Made by a program: the position numbers and the translations under genes
In this document: piece after piece, positions 44,811-57,747 of the stretch
How positions within the stretch are numbered: the first letter of the stretch is position 1
How the letters are laid out: every line of letters starts with the position of its first letter
From: Catonia carolina
Lineage: Eukaryota; Arthropoda; Insecta; Hemiptera; Achilidae
Reading direction: 5' to 3'
Assembly (NCBI GenBank): GCA_035578175.1
Contig: JAQMRL010000001.1
Location: 435,698,045 to 435,762,044 of the forward strand
Length of the DNA: 64,000 nt
Notes under the pieces: generated by a model
Seen by the model: the letters and a program-made list of their open reading frames with translations, nothing else
Database searches by the model: none
Told to the model about the DNA's origin: nothing

Positions 44811-46049
44811 TAATTTAAAAAAAAACTGTATGATAAATAAAATTAAATCTTTAAAAAAGTAACATTTACATGAGTGATAACAATGTGAACAACGAAAAAT
44901 AAAATCAATTACAAAAGTGACATTAATTTCACCTTTTTTTAATGTACAGATTTTATCAAAGTTTAGATTAATGTAAAAAAAAAAACATTTTAATTGATTG
45001 TACACAAATAATTCTGAAATATACAAAACAAATTGTATTGTAATAAATTTCGATCTTTTGAATACGTTGTGTTAATTTTTCGTAACATTAAAATAATACT
45101 CTGATTATGTCTAGAACTTTTTGCATATAAAAACACGCTATTAGGATTATCGCAAAAATCCCAAGGCTGTATTCTCTCCTTACTGTCTTTACGTATGTTG
45201 AACGTAAAAAAAAAATTGGTAATGGCAGATGGCATCAGCAGAGCAAATGAAAAGAAATAAATTAGAAGGAAAATCTGCAGTTTTCAGTACCTTAAGACAC
45301 GAAAAGATTGCGTGTAGTTCATTATCCATTGTCGTTAAGTTTTAAGCTACAATTAAAATTGTTTTTCGTTGAAATATGTTTGTATAAATTATATAATTAA
45401 TTATTTAAAGTTTATTTAAATTAATTAATTGAAATACCGGTTGCAACATGTTTTCTTGAGAGTAAAAAAACATTTGACAAAATTTTTTTTATAGGAAATA
45501 TTCTTATAACTTAAAATTAAAATAAGTAATTAATGGCAACTAATTACCTAAATAATGTAGTTTGGTAACGTACTAAATTAGCTTTTACAATTTATTATGT
45601 ATTTTAATAAAAACTATTGTTAATAAACAAGGTATAGATGATAAAAATTCTCTTATTTTAAATTATCTCTTGTGTAGTTATCCTCCTTGTTACCTACAAT
45701 ATTGATGTAGAATCGAATTAGGGGATGGCTGTTTTACCCCGATAAGGACATTAATTACATAGAACTTTCTCAAAAAACCGAAAATATCCATTTGCGGATT
45801 TCACCATTGAATTTCACTTAAAATTTCAGATCCAATTCTCAAAATGACAAAGTTAAATCTAACATGGCGGATCCAATATAACGGACAAAAGTTTCTGACA
45901 TTGCCCAGAATAGATTTTTTGCACAATACTAAATCAATTAAATACATTGTGGTTACCTAGTAAAACTCAGTTTTCAATAAGAAAGCATTTTTCCAGACGA
46001 GCATTGGTGATTGAGGGAAGCACTCATAAATGAAAGCCTAATCAAGGGG
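44811..46049. other. AT-rich sequence without recognisable gene
   Basis: A word-like block near 45860 (AACATGGCGGATCCAATATA) looks like part of an interspersed repeat, but no second copy is in the window. Otherwise nothing recognised. Confidence 0.45.
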
Positions 46050-46690
46050 TACGGGAGGGAAAAAAGTCGGTTCCGCAGATCTATAATAATGCATTTATCT
46101 TCTTTTTCTTCTTCTGCCTTTCAAGGATTAGGCATCTCTGCCTGTTCCGAATTTCTCAAATCGGCCAATCTCTTTCTCGGGCGTCCTCGTTCTCTCCGGC
46201 CCTCCGGCTACAGCCCAGTGTCTGCTTATGTATCCTATCGTCCCGCATTCTGTTCACATGCTCTAACCACTGCATTTTGTTCTGAGATACCTTGCCGTTT
46301 ATAGAGAAAATGTTGAGTTCTTTCCTTATCTCGGTATTCCTGTAACGATCTTCTCTTCTACACCCATATGTATGTCGAAGAAGTTTCATTTCAGATGCTT
46401 GCAATCTATTCTTCTCTCGCTTTGATAGCACCCAAGTTTCACTGCCTTAGAGTAGAGTCGGCACTGCTAATGTTTTATAAAATCTCACCCTCGTGTTTTT
46501 GCTGGTGCTATTTTTTTAAGTGCGATGGATAGTTCTGCATATTTGCTGAAATCGGTGCATCTTATTGTAAGCATCTTTATCCTGTTGGTATGTAATGTTG
46601 CAACCTAGATACTGAAAGTGGCAGATCTGTTCCAAAATATTATTATCTATAACAATTCTACTTCTGACTGGCTTCTATAACGCATTTATA
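46050..46690 (-). pseudogene. LINE reverse-transcriptase C-terminal relic
   Basis: The minus strand reads NNILEQICHFQYLGCNITYQ, then KTRVRFYKTLAVPTLL-GSET, then (46156-46431) WVLSKREKNRLQASEMKLLR, NTEIRKELNIFSINGKVSQN and MQWLEHVNRMRDDRIHKQTL. One internal stop precedes GSETW, plus later frameshifts. This is the RT thumb and tail of a LINE type distinct from the Jockey fragments; 24715-25240 and possibly 30245-30400 look related. Confidence 0.88.
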
Positions 46691-47819
46691 AAAAAATTAA
46701 ATAATACCTAGTTAGTAATAGTTCATCTAGCCTATATAATTTTCATAAATGTATTAAAGGCAAATATAAAATTTTGAAAATTGTTTTTCTAATGTGAGTT
46801 TACATTTTAATATTACATTTACATTGTTGTAGAGTATTTTAATGTGTATGTATTTGTATCTAATGTGTTTGACGATTCATGTATTTGGGTCGCTTAGAAA
46901 TAAATATTTATTTATTCATTTTATTAAATTTATGTTATTTTGTATTTTGTAAACAGAATTGTTATATTGGTTACATTCTGACTTGTTTTTATTTTTCCTG
47001 AAATGGTCAACGCAACATTTACTTTGTATTGTTCTGTAAAGAATTTAATTGTACAAAAATCAATTTCTTGAACTACTGAGTTGTATTCGCGTTTTACATT
47101 TTTCATCATATTACAATTCACATGAAATAGAAATCAAAGTACATTGTAATCGAACACAATTTTAAAAATTGAATTGCTGTTCTGTTTAATTTTTTTTGGA
47201 CTTGTTTATTAAATCGGAGAGGAGAAAATGTGTATTTTCAAATAAAAATAAAGGATTAAAAACTCTTTTTATTGGTTTGAAGTTTATTTTAGTTAGTGAT
47301 CCATCAATATATTTTGTTTTTTTTGTGTTCATACAGATTTTAACATTCCACATGGTTTTAAATTCTCAGAATCCATATTGGATTTTTGTTATTTATTTTT
47401 TATTTAATTTGCCTTTTGTCTTTTTATACATTCAGGGATGTGCGGTGTTACATTGTTTGTCACAGTTCTTTCAGTTTTCGATAAATGGATAATTGTGTGT
47501 AGGATACGTTCGTGTTTCACATTATTGCAATATATAATATTTTCATCACTGTAAATACGAATGTGATTTTTTACATGGTTCACAAAAATGTCATTAAAAT
47601 TATTGACATTGATAGGTGAATATATTTTGAACTCTTCTTTAACTTCAAATATCTCACAAAATATAAGATTGTCAATAAAATAAAACCTTTACCGTTACGT
47701 AAGTTAAATTGCAGTCCAATTTTGTTTTGTCTTCTCTATCATATGTTGTAAAATGTTTTCTTTTTTTGGCTTTAATGGCAGTTAAAATGGTTTGTGCAGG
47801 CTGAACAATATTGAAGTAC
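46691..47819. other. AT-rich sequence without recognisable gene
   Basis: Hydrophobic-looking short frames (47196-47492) are what A/T-rich DNA gives; no gene assigned. Confidence 0.5.
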
Positions 47820-48518
47820 TGGTAACGCGCTATAAGTTGATGATTGCGCCTATCATGCGGAGGACAGTATACTATCTATCCTACTTAAATCGGCCAACCC
47901 GAAAGCATAAGACATGTATCAAGCGTGTAACTCAAAATGTAATCACCACAAACACTTAAATAATAAAAATCAGTTCATGACCCGTCACACTAAATAAGTA
48001 AAGAGTGATGTAATTATTTAAAGAAAGTGAATTGTTTAAAATTCAATTGAAATTTAACATAAATTTACTGAAAATAATGAAATATGAAAATCCTAAAAAC
48101 ACAATAATAGTTTGAAATTACCGTAAAATTAGTATTATTGAAATAATAAGCTCGCATCGACGGAACTCACGGACTAACTAGTCTTAGCACTACAAATGTC
48201 AGAGTCCAGTAATTCAGTTTACTGCTGATGATTAAAACGGATACTAAATATAGCTTAGGTCTAGTATTATGGCTTATTTGGAATGAATGTTTATTATTTA
48301 GAATAATATTATTAAAAATCAAGAAATAATACAAGGGAATGTTTATAAAACGATATAGTTTTAAACATAATAAATCAATGGAGTAAAAATACAACATGAT
48401 GTCATGGTTAGAGCTGTCGCTATGATGTATTTAGAAAAGCACATATAGTAGCACTTCCACCACCCGCATAGTCCAGTTTTACTCTCGCTGACGATTGTCA
48501 ACTTATATTGCGTTACCA
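47820..48518 (+). mobile_element. TIR element (family T), copy 1
   Basis: 699 bp from TGGTAACGCGCTATAAGTTG to the inverted CAACTTATATTGCGTTACCA. The full body is repeated in opposite orientation at 51664-52370. No transposase. Flanks (GTAC/GTGC) do not give a clear TSD; superfamily unknown. Confidence 0.85.
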
Positions 48519-48644
48519 GTGCTACTTGTAATTTTAGATTGAATTGATTGCATTGATTGAATTTAGATTGTAATTTAGATTGAAATATATTTTTAAATTT
48601 CAGAAGATTTACATGTACGAGTACACTAAAGGATCATTAAAACC

Positions 48645-48830
48645 GAGTCTTGGACCGTCTCCGTGACGTGGTGGTCAGAGTGTTGGACTACAGAGCGCAA
48701 GCCTTCGGATTCGATTTCCTGCCATGGTCCGAAAAGCATTTAATGTTAAAATAATTATTCCATAACCGAAATTAATCGCTAATAGCCGAAATGTTGATAC
48801 AACTTAATTTAAATTAAAGAACCAGAACTT
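48645..48830 (+). mobile_element. tRNA-like SINE (family S3)
   Basis: Head GACGTGGTGGTCAGAGTGTT (A-box-like) and CTTCGGATTCGATTTCCTGC (B-box-like). The tail TCGCTAATAGCCGAAATGTT is similar to the tail of family S2, suggesting both use the same LINE partner. Confidence 0.7.
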
Positions 48831-49199
48831 GTTTATAACGTGTAGCGGTTATTTATGTAAAAATACTTCATTACAAACGAATAAGTGCTCATTGCATTGA
48901 ACGGTCTTAAGCATTAAAGAGAGACTAAAAGGCTTCGGTTGAAATAATTTTGGGTTTAATATTAGCCAATATTTTTGTCTTCTACCAAATTTCACGTACG
49001 TCAATTTTACTTAAGAATTGTTTTAACTCATTTATATTTAAGATAACGCCTAGTCTTTAAGTAATAAGTTACTTTAATCTAACCTATTTACTAAATGGAT
49101 GTTCTTTGTCATTGGTTTTTCCCATTGAGTTAACCTTTAATATTTATTATCATAATTTTTTATTTTTTTTAATTCGTGTTGTTAATATATAATATTAAT
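48831..49199. other. AT-rich sequence without recognisable gene
   Basis: Nothing recognised. Confidence 0.5.
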
Positions 49200-49211
49200 C
49201 AAGAGATTATT

Positions 49212-49407
49212 ATTTTTTATTTATTTATTTATTAACGTCACATCAACTACAACGGTCATTTGCGACGACGTTGGGGTGGAACTGTTTATAATGGAGGATG
49301 AAATGATTTTTTGTAACGTATGAAAATATGCCGTGCCTTAGTGGGATTCGAACCCAGGACCGCATGATGAGAGGCGAGCACGTTACCAACTGCGCCAATG
49401 CGGCCGG
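49212..49407 (-). mobile_element. tRNA-derived SINE (family S2) with 12-bp TSD
   Basis: Exact duplication CAAGAGATTATT at 49200-49211 and 49408-49419. The minus strand reads GGCCGCATTGGCGCAGTTGG with B box GGTTCGAATCC. The 3' end is A/T-rich (TTTATTTATTTATT on plus). Confidence 0.9.
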
Positions 49408-49732
49408 CAAGAGATTATTGTATTATGCGTTTTAAACTTTAAACGCTTTTAATTCAGTTTTGAATGTTGCAAATATAATAAATAATATGATCGTATGATT
49501 CCAATACAATGGTTATAAGTTAACTGTTTTTGAAACTATTTATTTTATAACAACTTAACAAATAATTAAATAAAATTCGAGAAAATATTTTGCTTTAACA
49601 CTCCACACATCACTAATTACATTTGAAACCGAATTTTTATTTCGAAGTTTATTTCTGTCTTTTTGACCGATAAAATTACCAACTATATTTTTCGATGTTA
49701 TGAATTACTCTGATATTTTTAATATATAAATA

Positions 49733-49875
49733 ATCGCAAAAAAGTGAAAAATTACACGAATAAACTACTACTTCCGGTTGACCGATTTTGATGAAAATGT
49801 TCGTGTCGGGTTACGTAGTGGTATGTAACTTAAGTTTCAAGTTCGTACGATGTTCCGTTCTTAAGATATTTTGCC

Positions 49876-49909
<34 letters not shown>

Positions 49910-50057
49910 CACACACACGCCAATCGCTAAAAACATGTTTTTTGGGTTCAGGGGGTCTGAAAACGTGTAGATCCGGTAAAAACTCGATTTCGAAAAATCG
50001 ACATGAAAACAATACTTTCTATGTTATATATTCATATAGGCAAGAGAAAGTAAAAAG
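49733..50057 (-). repeat. Family R repeat, microsatellite-end fragment
   Basis: Covers only the end with GTGAAAAATTACACGAATAA, the TTCCGGTTGACCGATTTTGA block, (CA)n at 49878-49918 and the terminal AGGCAAGAGAAAGTAAAAA. Truncated at the monomer side. Confidence 0.85.
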
Positions 50058-51663
50058 TAGTCACACAGTTACTCTTGTATTTCCTGGATTTGCTTAATGC
50101 GCTCAGACAAAAAAGAAAAAACATCAGTGAGGGGTGAAAATGACACTCATCTGAGTTAATTTATTTGAATGTTATTTGAGAAGTGGAACCTGTGGTGAAT
50201 TAATTGAACGTTGTCTGATGTAGAGAGAATGAGTTATTGTAAGTCATTAAATTTGGAAAAATGTCTGTGTTAGGGATGATATTACATTTTTTTGATCAAT
50301 ATGAAGGGAGTCTTCAGTTTAGCTCAAACTTCCATCTGGTAACTAAATTATTATTCCTTCCTTTTTTCTTTGAAATCCATAAGTGGTGGTGCATATTGTT
50401 TTCATATATCATGTTTAATTATTCATTAAACCTTTCATATCTATTCATTTTTTGAAAACTCAGTATTCTCTGAAAAACATGAATTAGTTCACTGGATAAT
50501 AAGGTGACAATGCTTGTATGTGAAATGTTAACCTGTTGTTACCCTGTACAATTTCAGACTGATAATTCTCAAAATCTTCCTTAACTCATACTACTAAATG
50601 CCAAAAATAAAAACATATAATTGAAAATAAATGCGTGCCTTATATTTGTTAAACTGAAGTAAATCGTTGGTCTACTCGCTCTTAAAAAAAGAACAATGAA
50701 CGAAAAGGTTTTTGAGCCTATATTTTGTTGAACTTCAAACAAGTGTAGAGACGGTAAATATTTCTTTAGGAATACATCCAGTATTTTATTCCTTAGGGTT
50801 TGTTGAAATTGTTGTAGTAATCATTAGAGTAAGCTGGTAGAGTAGTACACTACCTGCCTGTTAACGGTAGAGTACTTGTTAGGTTTCCGATGCGAGGGAT
50901 ACCTTGGATGTTAAGACAATGAAAAATTACCCACGACGAATAATTATTGAATTTAGTGAAATAGCAAATAAAACGATTGTTTCCGAAGGACCAGATTGCG
51001 TTGATAAGATAGTTGGCAATCACAACTAAACGATTGATTGATTGTAACGGGCAGTTTAAGGCGATTAAGAACGACTGGCAAAATGAACAATAGAATGAAT
51101 TGAGGAACATGAAATTACTGGAATTGCACTAGTAAATAACATAAAACACAACAAAATTCAGCACTTACCTTAATTAAGCCTGGAATAGTTTCGCAATTGT
51201 CGCTAACACGTGGTTGATAGATTGAAAACTCACTAAACATAATTTGCAAATTAAACAGTTATAAGTTCACAATACACAAATGATAAAAGCACAATAAGAG
51301 TTCTCACGAAGAGATCGAATGCAGTAAATGCCAACGATAGGCATATATTACGATATAAGGTCATAACGCGACATTATAACCAGAACGAGATAGCGCCGAA
51401 CTTGTTGCGCTCATTGCCAGATTACAAGTGCAAGTTTGGGAGACAAAGGAAGTTAGAGAGCGGTGGTAGAGGACAGGAAGAATGACGTGTGCATGAGGTC
51501 ACAGGAACTATTTTACTTAGGAATTTGAAATACTGAGTTGTGGGAATCTAAATACGTTATTGCCAGTATACCGTGCCTTAACAGTACTAAAGATCAAAAT
51601 TGGTAAAGTCAAATTTGTTTTCACAAGTGAGCGAAAATTCGTTTTGTGATTTATTTAATGTAT
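50058..51663. other. Mostly unassigned AT-rich sequence
   Basis: A possible tRNA-SINE head relic lies near 50826-50920 (AGCTGGTAGAGTAGTACAC ... GTTAGGTTTCCGATGCGAGG), too decayed to call. Otherwise nothing recognised. Confidence 0.4.
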
Positions 51664-52370
51664 TGGTAACGCAATGTAAGTTGACGATCGTCAGCGACAG
51701 TAAGACAGGAATATGCGGGGGGTGGAAGTGCTACTATTTATGTGCTTTTCTAAATACATCGTAGCGACAGCTTGATGTGCCATGACATCATGTTGTATGT
51801 AGTTTTACTCCATTGATTTATTATGTTTACAACTATGTCGTTTTATAAACATCCCATTGTGTTATTTATTGATTCTTAATAATTATCCTAAATAATGAAT
51901 ATTCATTCTAAATAAGCCATAATACTAAGCCTAAGCTATTTTTAGTATCCTTTTTGGTCATCAGCAGTAAACTGAATTACTGCACTCCGACATTTGTAAT
52001 GATAGACTAGTTAGCCCATGAGTTCTGTCGGTGCGGGCTTATTATCGTGAATAATACTAGTTTTACGGTAATTTCAAAATGTTATTGTATTGTTAGGGTT
52101 TTTATATTTCATTACGTTCTGTAAAGTTATGTTAAATTGCGACTGAATTTTAAACAAATCACTTTCTTTAAATAATTATATTACTCACTTATTTATTTAG
52201 TGTGACGGGTCATGAACTGAATTTTATTACTTAAGTGTTTGTGGTGGTTACGTTTTGAGTTACACGCTTGATACATGTCTTACGCTTTCGGGTTGGCCGA
52301 TGTAAGTAGGATAGATATTATACTGTCCTCCCCATGATAGGCGCAATCGTCAACTTATAGCGGATTACCA
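51664..52370 (-). mobile_element. TIR element (family T), copy 2
   Basis: 707 bp from TGGTAACGCAATGTAAGTTG to GTCAACTTATAGCGGATTACCA-type inverted end. It is homologous over its length to 47820-48518 read on the other strand (for example GTGACGGGTCATGAACTGA here, TCAGTTCATGACCCGTCAC there). Noncoding. Confidence 0.85.
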
Positions 52371-52740
52371 AAACTCGGCCTTTATCGTTTATTGTGTTAT
52401 TTCTTTCTTTTTGTTCTTTTGCTACTGAACCAATTTAAATAATAAAGTGGTCAATATTAAGCACTAAAACATGTTGTACATGAACTGTATGGAAAAATTA
52501 ATGTTTGTAGAACGTTATCATTTTATCACTTCCTCGAACTCTTAGAGTAACAAATCGAAACTCATTTTAAAACCCTTTTTAAACAAAAAACTGATGACAA
52601 TCATTATTCATCGTGACACAGTATGCAATTTACCCTACTGTCATTTGTGAACGTATGATGAGATATTCTTTCATAAGAAGATACAAATCCACTATACTTG
52701 ATTTTGTTTGAATAAGAATGTAAGCTAATCACTTTACCAA
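52371..52740. other. AT-rich sequence without recognisable gene
   Basis: Nothing recognised. Confidence 0.5.
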
Positions 52741-53653
52741 AAAAAAAATCTGGTGTGAAACACTTACACAACTTTCTCTTGCCAATGCAAATAATGACCA
52801 ATATAATCTAACATTAGAAATAAACAAAAAACTAACCTCAAAAAACATAATCTTATTTTAATCATGAGTGAAAGAAGCAAAATGAAAATGACCTCAGCTT
52901 GGCTTAAAAATAGACGGAAAATTACTCTTTCACGCTACACTAGGCTCTGTAGAGAAAAATGTTTTAAATAAAAGTTGTAGATCTTTTAATTTTCTATAAA
53001 TTTGATAATGTACATTTTTGTCATAAAATGCATACTAAGGCAGAAATCTTAAAACAGTCGAATTCTCACACGTTTTCGTGAGAAAAAAACAGAAAATCGC
53101 TAGTTACCGCTAAACTAAGCGTTATACAAATAATGTTTGAAATAAAAGTTATAGGATTTTAAATTTTCTACATTTTTTATTATTACATTTTTGCGCTAAA
53201 ATGCATGTTAAAGCCGCAATCTTAAAAGACAATTTTTTACGTGAAAAAAACATCATCAAGAATTTCAGCAAACATAGTGCTAACCCTATCTTGTTGAGCA
53301 TAAAAAATTGAGTGAATGAGGCAATTTTAAATAAAAATCGTAGGACCAATTTTTGAGAAAATCGCAAAAAAGTGAAAAATTACTACTTCCGGTTGACCGA
53401 TTTTGATGAAAGTGTTCATATCTGGTCCGACATTGGTATGTAACTTAAGTTTATAGTTTCAAGTCCGTACAATGTACCGTTCTTGAGATATTCTGTTCAC
53501 ACACACACACAGACACACAAACAAATCGCTAAAAACATGTTTTTTCGTTTCAGGGGGTCTAAAAACGTGTAGATTCAGTGAAAACTCGATATCGAAATAT
53601 TGACATAAAAACAATACTTTTCTTCTTATATATTCATATAGGCAAGAGAAAGA
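52741..53653 (-). repeat. Family R repeat, near-complete copy
   Basis: Runs from ATCTGGTGTGAAACACTTAC to AGGCAAGAGAAAGAAAAAA, in the same orientation as 4342-5307, with both monomers and a short CA tract (53499-53520). Confidence 0.85.
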
Positions 53654-55711
53654 AAAAAATATACCAATTTAAGTCTTAGGTGTAAGTGATTGAAATACGT
53701 TAGTTTATTTTGTTAAACGTACAGACCTTAGTTTTTTGCTGAGTTCCAGCTATCTAAGTGACCAGAGAATTAGAGGGTTAGTAATGAGTGTGCAGGTCTG
53801 TAAGGACTTTTGCATTTATAAAAGGACATTAGTGTTTTGTAATAGTAGTAATAATTAGTTTTATGTCCTATAAGTGTAACTAATATTTAATTAAATAATA
53901 AATAAAGTCAAATAATAAATTGAAAATTAGTTCTACAAAAGGAAATGGAGATAGTAATAGTAGGTATTTAAATATTTTTGCACAATTGACTTTAATGTAT
54001 AGTTGTTAATAAAATATTTAATGGGGCTTTAACGTCCCTTTTATTATAGTTGTCCTGTTCATTTAAATGAAAATTTAACCTAAAGCTAAAATGAACAAAA
54101 GGATGATTTTATAATAGAGAAAAGTTTGTTATTTTCTGTATTTAGCATTATTTCATATTTGTTAGGTTAAACAATACGTATCATTGTGTAACAAAACACT
54201 TTGTTTTTAGTAAATACATTTTGAATATGTGGGCATTAAATTAATTAGTCTCTCTACAACTGTATCAAGAGAACCTGTAATGTATACTATAATAGTAATT
54301 AATTACAAAAACTTTTGATACGGAAATAAAATTTCAAAAGTGTGCTTCAAATATAAGGTAATAGGACAAGTATGGCAAATATTTTAACAATTTATGATTG
54401 CAGAGTAGAAAGAAAAGATTAAACATAATTAAAAAGTACTTCGCCTAATGTAAAATGTTAGTTATGTTGTTACTGTTTTATTTATTTTTAGTGGTTGCTT
54501 TTTGCAAGCCAAGTGAGGTTGAACAGTCCATTTGATTGGATATGAGAGGACGCCAAAGACTGCAGTAGGACACGCTGTAGCAGTAACAGTCCTGTTCCTA
54601 ATATTCGCTTGTATTAGGTTCAAAGTATCAGTCTACGACTCGCATCATCACTGGTTTTGATAGAACCGGTTTCAGAAAACATAATAATCTTTCTTTTTAT
54701 AATTTTTTTTCTTTATCGGTACTAGTAATAAAAGTCTTTGATATAACTTCTTATCGAAATTTAATTAATATAAAATATTTGCAGTGTACATAAAAAATTA
54801 TGCATCTCTGAATGTTTATCTTGGTTTTAACTAGTTCACTGAACATTTTCTTTTCATAGCATTCTCCGTTTTAATTTGTTTAGAAATCTATTTCATTTAG
54901 CATGCATTTTTGTGGAAGAAGATAAAATTTCATACTTATTAGTTAAGAAACTTGCGGTTAAATTTATTAAAGAATGTAAAAAAGAACGATTGCTCAGCGC
55001 AATAATATAGGTTCCAAAAGTTAAGTTGAAGAAACAAGAAACTTTTGCTACAGCAAGACTAACTTTCCCCGAAGATAAAACATTATTGACAACCATGTCA
55101 CGTTCCTTCTTTTAAAATTATCAGCATATCAGTGCCAAGAAAAGGTGAAGAGATGGTGTCGTAGAAGGCGGTTACAAGGGAGAAGAAATGCGAGAGCTTC
55201 GTTGAGAGAATGGGAAGTTTTTATGTTTTGTACAAAACTTTCTGTAAAGCTTGAATTAAATTCCTTTACATCTTTAAGATCTAAAGGAATTCAAATTCAA
55301 TTCTTTGTTCAAGGAATGCAAAATTTTAAATATGAATCAGATTTTATTTGCGTTTTGTTATAGATAATTTTATGAACAGTCTGTTTTTACCTGTTATAAA
55401 AATCAGCTTACGACTCCGTGTAATGTGTAGAGTACCTTGACAAACAAGAATAGTTTTCAGTTCATTGGCGGGAGTGTAACTAAAGAGGCTTCTATTCCGA
55501 AACATTAGTAAGGATTAACATCTAAAATAAAAGCTTATACGAATTGAAAAATTATATCGTGTGTTATCACATCCTGTACACGTTTATTCCAATTCTAAAC
55601 AGTCCGGAAAATTCGTTTTTAGTAAAATATCCTAATGTAATTTAAAATACTTGATGTTAGACTAATATGACGTACATATAAAATAAATTCACTAGGTATA
55701 TAATATAAGTT
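53654..55711. other. AT-rich sequence without recognisable gene
   Basis: A TATA-like TTTATAAAAGG lies at 53815-53826. A GC-richer patch lies at 54500-54640, and a plus-strand frame at 55145-55363 has a basic start (KRWCRRRRLQGRRNARASLR). None could be tied to a family. Confidence 0.4.
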
Positions 55712-56200
55712 ATGAAAAAAGCTTGCCAACTACAAAAATTGATTTACATATTAGGAAAAAATTCTTAAACCACTGTATTCGGAGTGCAACATTATACGGG
55801 AGCGAAACGTGGGTGATTGGGACTGTAGAAAGGAAGAGGATAACAGCTTTTGAAATATGGTGTTATAGGAAAATGTTAGAGATTTGGAAGGTGGAAAAAA
55901 TAAATAATTTAGAGGTTTTTAGACGAGTGAATGAAAAAAAATGTCTATGGAAACATCTTACCAGAAGAAGGAGAGACTAGTGGGGCACGTCTTAAAACAT
56001 CAAGGCTCTATCAATACTCGAGGGTAATATTGAGGGAGTGAATATTGTAGGGAAGGGAAAAGTTAGTATATTTAAAATAAATTACAAAAGATATAGGATG
56101 TTGTAGGTATGTAGATATGAAACGACTTGCTCAAAATAGAACAGCTTGGAGAACTGCATCACACCATTCGAGAGACTGATGACAAAAAATAGATAAGAAA
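55712..56200 (+). pseudogene. LINE reverse-transcriptase C-terminal fragment
   Basis: The frame 55723-55980 reads TKIDLHIRKKFLNHCIRSAT, LYGSETWVIGTVERKRITAF, EIWCYRKMLEIWKVEKINNL, EVFRRVNEKKCLWKHLTRRR. After a stop at RRRRD it continues LVGHVLKHQGSINT. This is the conserved tail (LYGSETW...FE-WCYR-ML-I-W-----N-EV--R--E) of a non-LTR element. Relatively young by preservation. Confidence 0.9.
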
Positions 56201-57002
56201 GAAGAATAGGTAGAAAATGGTGAAAGCGTCCAACATAAAAATAAATCATTTGTACATAAATCCCTGATACATGTAACAGGAATTTATGTACATAAGTACA
56301 AATCGAATTCGTGAGATACTACGATAAATATATCTTGGAAAAAGAAACGGACGAACGAAGAAGTCTTCCATCAGATACATAAAGAATGAGAATTAATTAA
56401 CCCGATAAATAGAAAAATATTGCAGTGTTTTGGATATGCTGTGTGCAAAGAGAAATATTTTAATATATTTTATGATGCAGTTAATTATTCGAGGGAAAAT
56501 AGCTGAAGGGAAACAAAGAACATTCTGTTTGAAGAACCTACGTGTTCTTATCATGGCTTCTTTGTGGAACTACTTAGAACAGCATGTTTAAAAGCGAATA
56601 TTGTAGTTATGATTGCCAAGAAGGTACCGAAAGAAAATACAGATTACACATAACTGTAAAGGAGCACTTACGTGATTAATTTTCGAAGTAAGTGTTTATT
56701 CTTCAAATTCTTGATGTAGACTGTTTTTCTCTTATGTTAAAAAACTTAACCCTTTTAGGTTCTTCGCTTATCGTTACTCAATTACTTATACACTCTGTAA
56801 CATTAATAAGAAGAAAACTTACATGAAATACGAGTAATATTATTTATTTTTATTTCTATACTCGTAAAGTTATATTAGATATAAAATATATTATTATATT
56901 TGTGAAATTAACCATTTAGTGGAATTTTGCCCTGATTGGACTTCTTCATTGCTATTATATTCTAAGAATAAAACAAAAATAATTATGGAAACTTTAATAT
57001 CT
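56201..57002. other. AT-rich sequence without recognisable gene
   Basis: Nothing recognised. Confidence 0.5.
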
Positions 57003-57006
57003 TATA

Positions 57007-57645
57007 TGTCACCGGATGGCAACATTAAGTGGCAAACCTTATTTGTTTGGTGGCCCTGAAAAGGGTCGTTTAAGCGGTGGCCGTCTTGGAGAGGTGTCGG
57101 TCGTAGTCGTCGTGGCGGTCGAGGAGCTGGGCGACACGGCATGTCGTCGTCCAGCGGAGTCGTCATCTTCTTCCTTCACAGTAGTGCGTCGATGGCTGCT
57201 TCGTCGGTTCCGGTGGGCGTAAGGCTCGGTCGAGGGACTGCTGTGGGCATCGCTCGCGTCAGCGGGCGATGACGGTCTGGTCGACGGCTTACGGTGACGG
57301 TCGGCAAGCGGAAGCATCATCTTCTCTCTTGCGGGGTCGTCGATTAGTCTTCGCTGAAGTCCGGCAGTCGTCTGCCGTGGTTGACGTCTTGTCGATGCTA
57401 TAGACTACTGGTGGAAGTGAATCCCTCGGTGTCTTGATCGGAATTGAATCGCTCGGTTTAGTGCAGCGCTCTTTTTGTAGTCGCCGAGAGCGCTGTGGTA
57501 GAGGGCGGCTACTGGCTTGGCCTTGATGACAAAGGCCTCTGTCGGTGTGGAGCCGAAAGGTTTGTCGGTGCGCCGACAAAGGCCAAGAGAACTATTGAAG
57601 GCCGGCAACACAGTAAATGATTAATTAGAAGGGGTGGCGGTGTCA
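57007..57645 (-). mobile_element. GC-rich solo LTR, copy 2
   Basis: 639 bp, TGTCACCG...CGGTGTCA, with 4-bp duplication TATA (57003-57006, 57646-57649; in A/T DNA this TSD is weaker evidence than GAAC in copy 1). Collinear with 11136-11810. It differs by small indels and lacks the doubled TATA palindrome. The minus-strand frames through it have Ser/Thr/Arg-rich low-complexity content and are not treated as genes. Confidence 0.7.
57052..57067 (-). terminator. Histone-type stem-loop sequence, one stem change
   Basis: The minus strand reads GACCCTTTTCAGGGCC, followed by ACCAAACAAA. It is at the same place in the LTR as 11181-11196, with one substitution that unpairs the second stem position. Confidence 0.7.
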
Positions 57646-57747
57646 TATATATACTTTAGATTCGAATTTATTTACATATCTGAAAAACGTCTCCGTCAAG
57701 CTGTGTTCTGTATTTAAATATTTCATTACGGAGGCTTCTTTAAAAAT

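Noticed and set aside
47196..47492. 98-residue hydrophobic plus-strand frame
   Set aside because: Phe/Leu/Ile-rich composition is what T-rich DNA encodes; no motif, no homology recognised.
57039..57320. 93-residue Ser/Thr/Arg-rich minus-strand frame
   Set aside because: Reads through the stem-loop of the LTR and is frameshifted in the other copy; low-complexity by-product.
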